From: an uncultured Gammaproteobacteria bacterium
GTDB lineage: Bacteria; Pseudomonadota; Gammaproteobacteria; UBA9214
Assembly: GCA_905480305.1 (NCBI GenBank)
Contig: CAJQPV010000265.1
Coordinates: forward strand, 1 to 10,224
Length of the DNA stretch: 10,224 nt
Reading direction: 5' to 3'
Shown: positions 1-6,473 of the stretch, one piece after another
How the letters are laid out: the number at the start of each line of letters is the position of its first letter
Position numbering within the stretch: the stretch's first letter is position 1
Notes under the pieces: model-generated
The model's database searches: none
The model's input: the letters and a program-made list of their open reading frames with translations, nothing else
What the model was told of the DNA's origin: nothing
Translations under genes and position numbers: made by a program

Positions 1-1
1 C

Positions 2-1369
2 TTCGCTCCCGATATCTATCTGGAAGTTGTCACTATCACTGGCACACTGGCATGTCCGCAAATCGGGGGTGATGGACAGGCGCTTGAATATGCGGTGCGC
101 ATGCGACAGTTTCCTGACAATGGCTTGCTCAGCCAGCTGGCTACTCGCCAGGCACTGGAGACCGGGCATATTGATCAGTTAATTGAAACCGTCAGCGATT
201 TTCACCGGCATACGAACAAGGCAGACGATGATGATGATTTCGGAAACCCCGGGAAAATCCATCACTGGGTACGGGAAAACTTCCAGCATATACAACCCCT
301 GCTGACATCCATGAATGAAAAGGCAGATATCGAACAACTGCAGCACTGGTCAGAAAAAGAGTACACGCGGCTGATCACTGTATTGCAGCAACGCAAGCAG
401 ACAGGGGCTGTGCGCGAATGCCATGGCGACCTGCATCTTGGTAACATCACCCTGATCGATGGACGCGTCACCCCGTTTGACTGTATTGAGTTCAATCCTG
501 AATTGCGCTGGATCGATGTCGTTAGCGAAATAGCCTTTGTGCTGATGGATCTTGACGAGCGCGGCCTGCCCCGTTATTCCCACCGCTTTCTGAACGGTTA
601 CCTGCAGCAAACAGGCGATTATGCCGGACTGGCGGTATTACCGTATTACCTGGTATACCGTGCCATGGTGCGCGCCAAGGTAGCCAAACTGCGCTGTCAG
701 CAAACACAAACGGGAGCCACTGAGCATACGCAGGCAGAGGCTGAGTATCGGCAATACCTGCAACTGGCGCTGCGTTACACGGCACGACCCCGGGCCGTCA
801 TGGTGATTATGCGCGGCCTGTCCGGTTCCGGAAAATCCACTGTCGCCCGTAATCTCTGCGAACAGACAGGCATGATACAACTGCGCTCGGATGTCGAACG
901 CAAACGTCAGGCAGGACTGGCTGCCACTGATACCAGCCATTCCGGGATCGACAACGGTCTCTACAGCAGCGACAAAACAACAGAGACCTATCGGCAACTG
1001 GGCACATTGGCAAAATCCGTACTGGAAGCGGGCTATAGCGCACTGATTGATGCCACCTTCCTGAAGCGTCAGCACCGCGACCATTTCAGGGCGCAGGCAG
1101 CTGCGTCCGGGACCCCTTTCCTGATTATTGAATGTTTCGCACCAGACAACGAGCTTGAGCGCAGAATACTGACTCGTCAGGCCAGCCAGCGGGATGCTTC
1201 AGAGGCAACGCTTGAAGTACTGCACGCACAACAGGCAATCGATGAACCGCTCGGCGACGCAGAACAGCCGTATTTACTGCGCGCAGATACCCTGCAGACG
1301 GGTGATAAAAGCACCCCCGGCGCGTTCCTGCACTGGTTCACGAACCAGACCGGTGACCCTGTGGTCTGA
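2..1369 (+). CDS. Bifunctional APH-like kinase / P-loop ATPase protein (5' end missing)
   Basis: The reading frame is open to the left edge, and the residues before the first ATG (position 95) read like conserved family sequence (APDIYLEVV...EYAVRMRQF). That ATG is therefore internal and the true start lies outside the window. Numbering from the ATG at 95, residues 110-118 are HGDLHLGNI, the catalytic-loop motif of aminoglycoside-phosphotransferase/choline-kinase-like folds, followed by FDCIEFN where the metal-binding acidic motif is expected. A second domain begins near residue 235 with a Walker A motif, GLSGSGKST (241-249), and resembles small kinases of the AAA_33 or gluconate-kinase type. 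This two-domain arrangement is a known family often annotated 'bifunctional aminoglycoside phosphotransferase/ATP-binding protein'. The substrate is unknown, and the name should not be read as antibiotic resistance. It probably acts in the cytosol: no signal peptide or membrane segment is visible in the part seen. The stop is TGA at 1367-1369; no clear terminator follows. Confidence 0.85.
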   Translation, partial: FAPDIYLEVVTITGTLACPQIGGDGQALEYAVRMRQFPDNGLLSQLATRQALETGHIDQLIETVSDFHRHTNKADDDDDFGNPGKIHHWVRENFQHIQPLLTSMNEKADIEQLQHWSEKEYTRLITVLQQRKQTGAVRECHGDLHLGNITLIDGRVTPFDCIEFNPELRWIDVVSEIAFVLMDLDERGLPRYSHRFLNGYLQQTGDYAGLAVLPYYLVYRAMVRAKVAKLRCQQTQTGATEHTQAEAEYRQYLQLALRYTARPRAVMVIMRGLSGSGKSTVARNLCEQTGMIQLRSDVERKRQAGLAATDTSHSGIDNGLYSSDKTTETYRQLGTLAKSVLEAGYSALIDATFLKRQHRDHFRAQAAASGTPFLIIECFAPDNELERRILTRQASQRDASEATLEVLHAQQAIDEPLGDAEQPYLLRADTLQTGDKSTPGAFLHWFTNQTGDPVV

Positions 1370-1424
1370 TCGCGCACGGGACTAAATTCAGCACACAGAT
1401 ATAATCAATGTATCAGAGCCTTTA

Positions 1425-1438
1425 TTGACCGAAGTCAA
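1425..1438. promoter_or_regulatory. FNR/CRP-family-type palindrome (TTGAC-N4-GTCAA)
   Basis: The sequence is a perfect palindrome, TTGACCGAAGTCAA, and its arms extend one more base pair on each side (1424-1439). It keeps the TTG(A)...(T)CAA core of FNR/Anr/Dnr/FixK sites (E. coli FNR consensus TTGAT-N4-ATCAA), with C/G at the inner position of each half. Its centre is 1431.5, and a -10-like TATCCT lies at 1461-1466. That spacing puts the box at -41.5 of a start site at 1473, a class II activator position. It could instead fold as a 6-bp RNA hairpin with a CGAA loop, but no U tract follows, so a terminator is unlikely. Confidence 0.45.
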
Positions 1439-1460
1439 TTTACTGCGGTGACTGGCATTT

Positions 1461-1466
1461 TATCCT
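1461..1466 (+). promoter_or_regulatory. Candidate -10 element for the yceI-like/RND operon
   Basis: TATCCT matches four of six bases of TATAAT, including the TA and final T. Its first base lies 22 bases after the end of the FNR-type palindrome at 1425-1438, the usual spacing of class II FNR-dependent promoters, which need no good -35. Transcription would start at or close to the ATG at 1473, giving a leaderless or nearly leaderless message. This fits the lack of a Shine-Dalgarno sequence before that ATG. Prediction only. Confidence 0.3.
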
Positions 1467-1472
1467 CAAAGC

Positions 1473-2177
1473 ATGTGCGCCACGCCTGTTCACGGTCATC
1501 AGCTATTCCGCATACCGCTGCGAGGCTGTCTGCGTGCCTGGCTGTCTGCGCTGCTGTTGCTGACTGCCCTCGGCTCCATAGCCAGCGAACCATGCAAACC
1601 GTTTGAAGGCGGTCGCGTCGATGCCCGCCTGCTTGAGGTAATGCGCCGTGCCGCTACAGAGGGACGCCTGTATCGCGTCGACCCGGCAGCATCGAAAGTC
1701 GGATTCTGCGTCAGGCATTTCCCGCAAAAGGAATTCCGCGGCGAATTTACCAACATCGTCGGCGGACTGGTACTGCCCTCCAGTATTGACCAGTATGGCC
1801 AGGCCTTATTGCTGATCCATACCTCTTCAATGGAAGCCAGCAACGAGAGCCTCGCACCGCTGGTAAAAGGTCATGAGTTCATGGATATCAAACGCTACCC
1901 TGAAATCCTGTTCACGGGGCGTGCCTTTGAATGGCTGGGTCCGTTACAGGGTTATATCTATGGCGACCTCACCCTGAGGGGCATCACACAAGCGGTGGTA
2001 TTCAGCGTCAGCCTGGAAATACTCGAAGAAGGGCTGAGCAGTCTGCCGGAACGTATCCGGCTGCAGGGAAATGGACAGGTAAACAGGTACCAGTTCAATA
2101 TGCATAGTCACCGCATCATGATCAGCAGCACCGTGGAACTGTGTCTGGACGTGGAACTGGTTCCATGGGGCCCCTGA
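1473..2177 (+). CDS. YceI-like lipid-binding protein, secreted
   Basis: The 234-residue product has an N-terminal export signal: basic residues (R13, R17, R21), then a hydrophobic core (about 22-37) and a likely cleavage near IAS-EP (38/39). The mature part matches the YceI family: a YRVDP-type opening (about residues 67-72), then SKVGFCVRHF, FRGEFTNIVGGL, KGHEFMDIKRYPEILFTG, the YGDLTLRGIT motif, and a final beta strand ending in VELCLDVEL. YceI proteins are lipocalin-like beta barrels that bind polyisoprenoid or other lipids in the periplasm; the ligand here is not known. The ATG at 1473 is the only plausible start before the signal peptide, but no Shine-Dalgarno sequence precedes it. The TGA stop abuts the ATG of the RND exporter gene (TGAATG), so the two are almost surely co-transcribed and may work on the same lipid. 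Several extra cysteines (41, about 73 and one near the C-terminus) could form a disulfide. Confidence 0.85.
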   Translation: MCATPVHGHQLFRIPLRGCLRAWLSALLLLTALGSIASEPCKPFEGGRVDARLLEVMRRAATEGRLYRVDPAASKVGFCVRHFPQKEFRGEFTNIVGGLVLPSSIDQYGQALLLIHTSSMEASNESLAPLVKGHEFMDIKRYPEILFTGRAFEWLGPLQGYIYGDLTLRGITQAVVFSVSLEILEEGLSSLPERIRLQGNGQVNRYQFNMHSHRIMISSTVELCLDVELVPWGP

Positions 2178-4700
2178 ATGCCAGCAAGGCTTGAAAATTT
2201 TTATGACGCCGTTGTTCTAAAACGGCCCGGCCTCACCCTGCTGGTGGTTGTACTGATCAGCGTATTTTTTTCGTTACACATTCCGGACTTCAAGCTCGAC
2301 GCCTCTGCTGACTCGCTGGTACTGGAAAACGACGAGGCACTGAAGTACTACCGCTCGGTGCGCGCCCGTTATGGTTCGGACGACAATCTGATTGTCACCT
2401 ATACCCCCGACAGGGAGCTATTCAGCGAGGAGGTGCTGGCAGATATAACTTTGCTGAGAAACAGCCTGACAGATCTGCAGCGAGTCGAATCGGTAATCAG
2501 CCTGCTTGATGTGCCGTTGATTAACAGCCCACCCGTCACTCTCAGCGAGATGGCCCGGAAAACACGCACACTGGAAACGCCGGGAACAGACAAGGCACTG
2601 GCCAGAGAAGAATTCACAAGTAGCCCGCTGTACCTCAACCTGCTGATCAGCGCTGATGCTGCCACCACAGCACTGCAGGTTAATTTCATACGCGATGACA
2701 CCTATCACGCGCTTCTTGAACGGCGCGATCTGTTACGCGAAAAACGTCTCATTAGCAGCCTCACAGCGGAAGCTGAATCAGAACTGGCCGTTGTTTCGCG
2801 GCAGTTCGATGAGTACAGTGCCGGCCTGCTTGAACAACAGAGTGAGGATATTCTGGCGGTCCGCAATATCCTGGACAGACACCGCGAGCATGCAGTACTG
2901 CATCTTGGCGGCGTTCCCATGATAGTCGCGGATTCCATCGAGTTCATCCGTCATGACCTGGCTACTTTTGGTGTCGGAGTGCTGTGCTTTCTCATTATTA
3001 TTCTCGCCATGGCCTTTCGAAAACCACGCTGGGTACTGTTACCCATGATGACCTGTGTTGTTACCGGACTCATCATGGTTGGCTACCTGGGCCTGGTTCA
3101 CTGGCCTGTGACCGTGGTCTCCTCCAATTTCATTTCACTGCTACTGATCATCACCCTGTCGCTGACTATCCACCTGATTGTTCGCTATCGTGAACTGCAT
3201 GCAGACAGCCCTTCTGCCAGCCAGTATGAGCTGGTTCGCGAAACGATCAGGACCAAGGTATCGTCCTGCTTTTACACCGCCATCACCACAATCGTCGCCT
3301 TTGGTTCGCTGCTGTTCAGCGGCATACGCCCGGTGATTGATTTCGGCTGGATGATGGCTTTCGGTATCGCACTGGCATTTGTGCTGGCATTCACCCTGTT
3401 CCCTGCCTCGCTGATGTTCCTGAAACCCGGCCAGCCTTCGCCAACACGGGATATCACAGCCGCCATCACCCATTTTTTTGCGCGTCTGATCAGACACTAC
3501 AGCCGCACAACATTACTGGTATTCATTATCATTGTTGCAGTCAGCATCGCCGGCATTACCCGGCTGGGAGTCGAAAACAGCTTCATTGACTACTTCAAGG
3601 AATCAACAGAAATCTACCAGGGCATGGCGCTAATCGATCGCACACTCGGTGGTACAACCCCCCTTGACGTCATCATTGATGCACCGCCCGAACCTGCTGT
3701 CAGTGAGGAGGAATATGCAGACGACCCCTTCATGGACGACCTTTTCCCGATGACAGACGAAGACGCAGGCATTACCGGTACCAGCTTCTGGTTCAACGCA
3801 TACGGACTGAAAGATGCCAGCGCAATTCATGATTATCTTGACAGCCTTCCCGAGACCGGCAAGGTGCTGTCTGTGGTAACAACGATACGGATGCTTGAGA
3901 GCCTCAATGAAGGCAAACACATTGACGATTTTTTCCTGTCCATCCTCTACAAGAAGCTGCCAAACGACACAAAGGCATCATTGATTGCGCCGTACATGTC
4001 TGAAGACGGCAACCAGCTGCGCTTTGGAATACGTGTATTCGAATCAGATCCGTCCCTGCAACGTGAACAACTTATCCGCAAGATCCGCCACTACCTGGTC
4101 GAGGAAACAGGACTCGCTGCGGAACAGGTACATATTTCCGGCATGCTGGTGCTCTATAACAACATGCTGCAGAGCCTGTTTCACTCGCAGATACTGACCC
4201 TCGGAGTCGTGTTTATTGCAATCATGCTGATGTTCGTGATCTCGTTTCGCAGCCTCGGCATGGCCTTTATAGCCATCATCCCCAATATCGTTGCCGCGGC
4301 CCAGGTACTGGGGCTGATGGGCTGGCTGGGGATTTCACTGGACATCATGACCATCACCATTGCCGCGATCGTGATCGGCATCGCAGTAGATAACACCATC
4401 CATTACATACACAGGTTTACCCGGGAATTCAGCAAGGACCGTGACTACTGGGCCACCGTGGAACGCTGCCACAACAGTATTGGTCGCGCCATGTACTACA
4501 CTGCCATTACCATCATGCTTGGCTTTACCATCCTGTCGCTTTCCAGCTTTGTACCGACCATCTATTTTGGTTTATTAACAGGATTTTCCATGCTGGTCGC
4601 CCTGCTCGCCGACCTGACCTTGCTGCCGGTGCTGCTTGTAACACTCAAGCCACTGGGTCCCGAACACAAGGCAGACATCGAGACACGGGCTGCATTCTGA
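2178..4700 (+). CDS. RND/MMPL-family exporter (COG1033 type)
   Basis: The 840-residue inner-membrane protein has two repeats of one transmembrane helix, a large periplasmic loop and five more helices. Helix 1 spans about 17-35 and loop 1 about 36-262. Helices 2-6 fall within about 263-413 and helix 7 at about 442-462. Loop 2 runs to about 665, and helices 8-12 lie within about 674-825. The motif IAVDNTIHYIHRF (735-747) and the weaker equivalent SLTIHLIVRY in the first half are typical of this proton-driven RND branch, which includes MMPL lipid exporters and hopanoid transporter HpnN. It is shorter than AcrB-type pumps (about 1,030 residues), and no membrane-fusion protein or outer-membrane channel gene is next to it. 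The ATG follows the yceI-like stop with no gap; GGGG at 2167-2170 may serve as ribosome-binding site. Loop 2 carries an unusually acidic stretch (about 510-531). The substrate is unknown; the YceI partner makes a lipid or isoprenoid likely, by inference. Confidence 0.88.
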   Translation: MPARLENFYDAVVLKRPGLTLLVVVLISVFFSLHIPDFKLDASADSLVLENDEALKYYRSVRARYGSDDNLIVTYTPDRELFSEEVLADITLLRNSLTDLQRVESVISLLDVPLINSPPVTLSEMARKTRTLETPGTDKALAREEFTSSPLYLNLLISADAATTALQVNFIRDDTYHALLERRDLLREKRLISSLTAEAESELAVVSRQFDEYSAGLLEQQSEDILAVRNILDRHREHAVLHLGGVPMIVADSIEFIRHDLATFGVGVLCFLIIILAMAFRKPRWVLLPMMTCVVTGLIMVGYLGLVHWPVTVVSSNFISLLLIITLSLTIHLIVRYRELHADSPSASQYELVRETIRTKVSSCFYTAITTIVAFGSLLFSGIRPVIDFGWMMAFGIALAFVLAFTLFPASLMFLKPGQPSPTRDITAAITHFFARLIRHYSRTTLLVFIIIVAVSIAGITRLGVENSFIDYFKESTEIYQGMALIDRTLGGTTPLDVIIDAPPEPAVSEEEYADDPFMDDLFPMTDEDAGITGTSFWFNAYGLKDASAIHDYLDSLPETGKVLSVVTTIRMLESLNEGKHIDDFFLSILYKKLPNDTKASLIAPYMSEDGNQLRFGIRVFESDPSLQREQLIRKIRHYLVEETGLAAEQVHISGMLVLYNNMLQSLFHSQILTLGVVFIAIMLMFVISFRSLGMAFIAIIPNIVAAAQVLGLMGWLGISLDIMTITIAAIVIGIAVDNTIHYIHRFTREFSKDRDYWATVERCHNSIGRAMYYTAITIMLGFTILSLSSFVPTIYFGLLTGFSMLVALLADLTLLPVLLVTLKPLGPEHKADIETRAAF

Positions 4701-4806
4701 TACAAGTTATCCAGCCAGGCATCGATACTCCGCTTGCTCCGATAATATTTTCTGCTATTAGCGCAGGCCTGGCGCACGGCATGCACCCGGTTGATCAAAG
4801 TATGTA

Positions 4807-5208
4807 TCAGTTATCGAGCAGGCCATCCAGCAGCATCTCCGCATAACCGATCATGCCCTGCAATTCGCCAGAACAAGTAACCGGCGCATAGGAAAACCCC
4901 AGCCGGCGAAAGAGGCGCGCACAATAACGAATATCCATTTCCGAATCGACACTCACTACCGGCTTGCTCATGATTTCATAAATATTGACCCGCTGCGGCG
5001 AACGGTCAACCGCCAGTACTTCCCGTGCAATATCGGAGAGCAGCACGATACCGTATTCATCATGCGCATGACGCTTGTCTACTATCAGCACAACAGAACC
5101 CGAGGACTTCATTATAGACAGCGCCTCGTTAACCATCATCAACCCGTCCACCAACTGGTAGTTGTTCGTCATAACATCCTTGACACGCACGGGTTCGATT
5201 GCACTCAC
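4807..5208 (-). CDS. Two-CBS-domain protein
   Basis: The 133-residue soluble protein is made of two CBS repeats and little else. CBS1 covers about residues 9-66 (VKDVMTNNYQLVDG...YGIVLLSDIAREV) and CBS2 about 75-131 (IYEIMSKPVVSVDSEMDI...APVTCSGELQGMIGYAEML). CBS pairs (Bateman modules) commonly bind adenine nucleotides such as AMP, ATP or c-di-AMP and gate attached or neighbouring transporters and enzymes. The start is GTG at 5208, overlapping the TGA of the P-II-like gene by four bases (GTGA), with GGAAGA (5215-5220) six bases upstream. The overlap implies translational coupling. As last gene of the DUF1538 operon it is a plausible energy-charge sensor for the membrane proteins, but no interaction is shown by the sequence. 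The gene ends convergent with the RND exporter, with 106 bases between them and no clear terminator hairpin. Confidence 0.85.
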   Translation of the reverse strand: MSAIEPVRVKDVMTNNYQLVDGLMMVNEALSIMKSSGSVVLIVDKRHAHDEYGIVLLSDIAREVLAVDRSPQRVNIYEIMSKPVVSVDSEMDIRYCARLFRRLGFSYAPVTCSGELQGMIGYAEMLLDGLLDN

Positions 5209-5555
5209 AGCTTGTCTTCCACCGCATCTTGCAATTTGCTGATTTGCCGATTGACACCGACTATATCTTCAACATCCAGCTGGAAGGCAATGCCGGCCCC
5301 CGGGGAATCCTCGAACTTCCCGACTTCAGCGATGTGTTCGATAACTTTCCGACTCAGATGCTCCTCGACAAGAAACATCAGCATATCCCGCGCCGTTTCC
5401 AGCTCAAGACCAAAAAAAGTCTTGACGGTTTCAATACCCTCTCCGCGCACCTGGTTAACCACCGTCGCTCCGGTTGCGCCGGCACTACGCGCCGCCTGCA
5501 TCAGCTTGTCTGTCTTTTCATCCTCTACCAGCGCAATAATAAGTTTGAAGTGCAT
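5205..5555 (-). CDS. Divergent P-II-like regulatory protein
   Basis: The 116-residue product has the size and layout of GlnB/GlnK-type proteins. Strand 1 is FKLIIALV (3-10) and helix 1 is EDEKTDKLMQAARSAGATGATVV (11-33), where the ATGATVV part matches the conserved GITGMTV region. VRGEG (36-40) starts the T-loop, a further strand is MLMFLV (58-63), and VGKFEDSPGAGIAFQLDV (78-95) stands where the B-loop lies. The T-loop is short and lacks the tyrosine of the YRG(A/S)EY uridylylation motif, and the TGKIGDGKIF signature is altered, so classical GlnD control is unlikely. P-II-like trimers bind nucleotides and small effectors and often gate membrane transporters encoded beside them. I chose the ATG at 5555, nine bases after GAGAGG (5565-5570); a TTG at 5561 would leave only three bases. 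The gene overlaps the CBS gene by four bases and follows the second DUF1538 gene after about 100 bases. Confidence 0.8.
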   Translation of the reverse strand: MHFKLIIALVEDEKTDKLMQAARSAGATGATVVNQVRGEGIETVKTFFGLELETARDMLMFLVEEHLSRKVIEHIAEVGKFEDSPGAGIAFQLDVEDIVGVNRQISKLQDAVEDKL

Positions 5556-5564
5556 AATCAATTA

Positions 5565-5570
5565 CCTCTC
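5565..5570 (-). promoter_or_regulatory. Ribosome-binding site that decides the P-II-like start
   Basis: On the - strand this reads GAGAGG. It lies nine bases before ATG 5555 and only three before the in-frame TTG at 5561, which favours the ATG and a 116-residue protein. Confidence 0.6.
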
Positions 5571-5657
5571 TGAAAAAACTCAACGGTGCCGGGATTTTTC
5601 CTTGCTAAACGCCGTATATTTAATCGTGCAAACAGCACGTCCTGCTGCCTCTTTAGC

Positions 5658-6473
5658 CTAATAATCATCGTTGTCCCTGGCTGCTTTCAGCCGCCGCTTT
5701 CTGTGCAAATTCCTGCGCACACGCCATTCACCCAGCTGCGCATAGCCCATCACTGCCATAATAGGAAATAAACTGGCGAATGCGATCAGGCCAAAACCAT
5801 CAATCAACGCACTGCGCCCCGGAATATTACTGGCAAGCCCGAGACCAAGCGCGGTAACCAGTGGCACGGTAACGGTAGAGGTAGTCACACCACCTGAATC
5901 ATAGGCCAGCGCGACAATCATACGCGGCGCATACAGGGTTTGAATAATGACGACAACATAGCCGGAGATAATATAGTAATGCAGCGGTGTACCCGTGACG
6001 ATTCGAAAAGCACCCAGGGCAATACCGACAGCCACGCCAACGGCCACAGCCACGCGCAGCCCCCATACTGTGACAGCGCCGCCTGATACCTGCTGTGCCT
6101 TGATGGCAACTGCAATCAGTGCCGGCTCGGCCACCGTTGTAGAAAAACCTATCGCTGCAGCAAACAGGTAAACCCAGGCATAGTCATCCCATTGCAAACT
6201 ACCTGAAACCACCCCGGCTGCCTGCTTGATAAAACCCGGATCAGTCAGCTGCTGTGCCATCAGCTTTCCAATTGGAAACAATGCCACCTCCAGCCCCACC
6301 AGGAACAGCGTCAATCCAATCAGCACGTAGAGAAACCCGAATAGCACCCGTTTCAGCTTGTTAATTCTCTGTCGCAGCACCAGCAGCTGAAAGCCAAAAA
6401 TAATAAGCACGATCGGCAACACATCAGTGATCGTCGACAAGCCGGTTTCCAGGATTTTTTGCAGCAATGCCAT
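5658..6473 (-). CDS. DUF1538 integral membrane protein, second copy
   Basis: The 271-residue hydrophobic protein has about six or seven membrane segments (for example 18-33, 43-60, 100-116, 138-156, 166-182 and 226-243). It carries the DUF1538 hallmark motifs: GFSTTVAEPAL (109-119), [20 protein letters not shown] (191-210) and [11 protein letters not shown] (225-235). The function of DUF1538 is not established to my knowledge; the conserved Gly/Thr/Pro/acid motifs inside the membrane look like a transporter's substrate or ion path. It is a paralogue of the gene just upstream and shares 21 consecutive identical residues with it (190-210 here). It differs by a strongly basic tail (about 251-266, RVRRNLHRKRRLKAAR), which could be a docking site for a soluble partner. 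The ATG overlaps the upstream gene's stop by one base (TGATG), so translation is likely coupled. About 100 bases separate it from the P-II-like gene. Confidence 0.87.
   Translation of the reverse strand: MALLQKILETGLSTITDVLPIVLIIFGFQLLVLRQRINKLKRVLFGFLYVLIGLTLFLVGLEVALFPIGKLMAQQLTDPGFIKQAAGVVSGSLQWDDYAWVYLFAAAIGFSTTVAEPALIAVAIKAQQVSGGAVTVWGLRVAVAVGVAVGIALGAFRIVTGTPLHYYIISGYVVVIIQTLYAPRMIVALAYDSGGVTTSTVTVPLVTALGLGLASNIPGRSALIDGFGLIAFASLFPIMAVMGYAQLGEWRVRRNLHRKRRLKAARDNDDY

Noticed and set aside
638..1084. 148-codon open frame antisense to the kinase-like gene
   Set aside because: Overlaps a conserved P-loop gene on the other strand; translation is cysteine-rich and shows no domain.
2..1369. 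Aminoglycoside resistance gene
   Set aside because: The APH-like fold is shared by many kinases; the fusion to a P-loop domain and chromosomal setting match a housekeeping-type family of unknown substrate.
2178..4700. AcrB-type multidrug efflux pump
   Set aside because: The protein is about 200 residues too short, has the COG1033/MMPL-type DNTIHY motif, and there is no membrane-fusion or outer-membrane channel gene beside it.
4760..4778. GC-rich imperfect inverted repeat (GCGCAGGCCTGGCGC) between convergent genes
   Set aside because: Considered as a two-way terminator, but the stem is short and broken and no T tract follows on either strand.
4562..4798. 78-codon - strand frame between the convergent RND and CBS genes
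   Set aside because: Mostly antisense to the last helices of the exporter; no start signal and no recognisable sequence.
5632..5648. Inverted repeat ACAGCA-CGTCC-TGCTGC between the second DUF1538 and the PII-like gene
   Set aside because: Stem of only about six pairs (one G-U) and no T run on the - strand, so I cannot support an internal terminator; weak evidence that the operon is split.
5062..5661. 199-codon open frame on the + strand across the CBS/PII region
   Set aside because: It lies antisense to two recognisable genes, its translation is serine/threonine/leucine-rich with no family likeness, and it has no ribosome-binding site.
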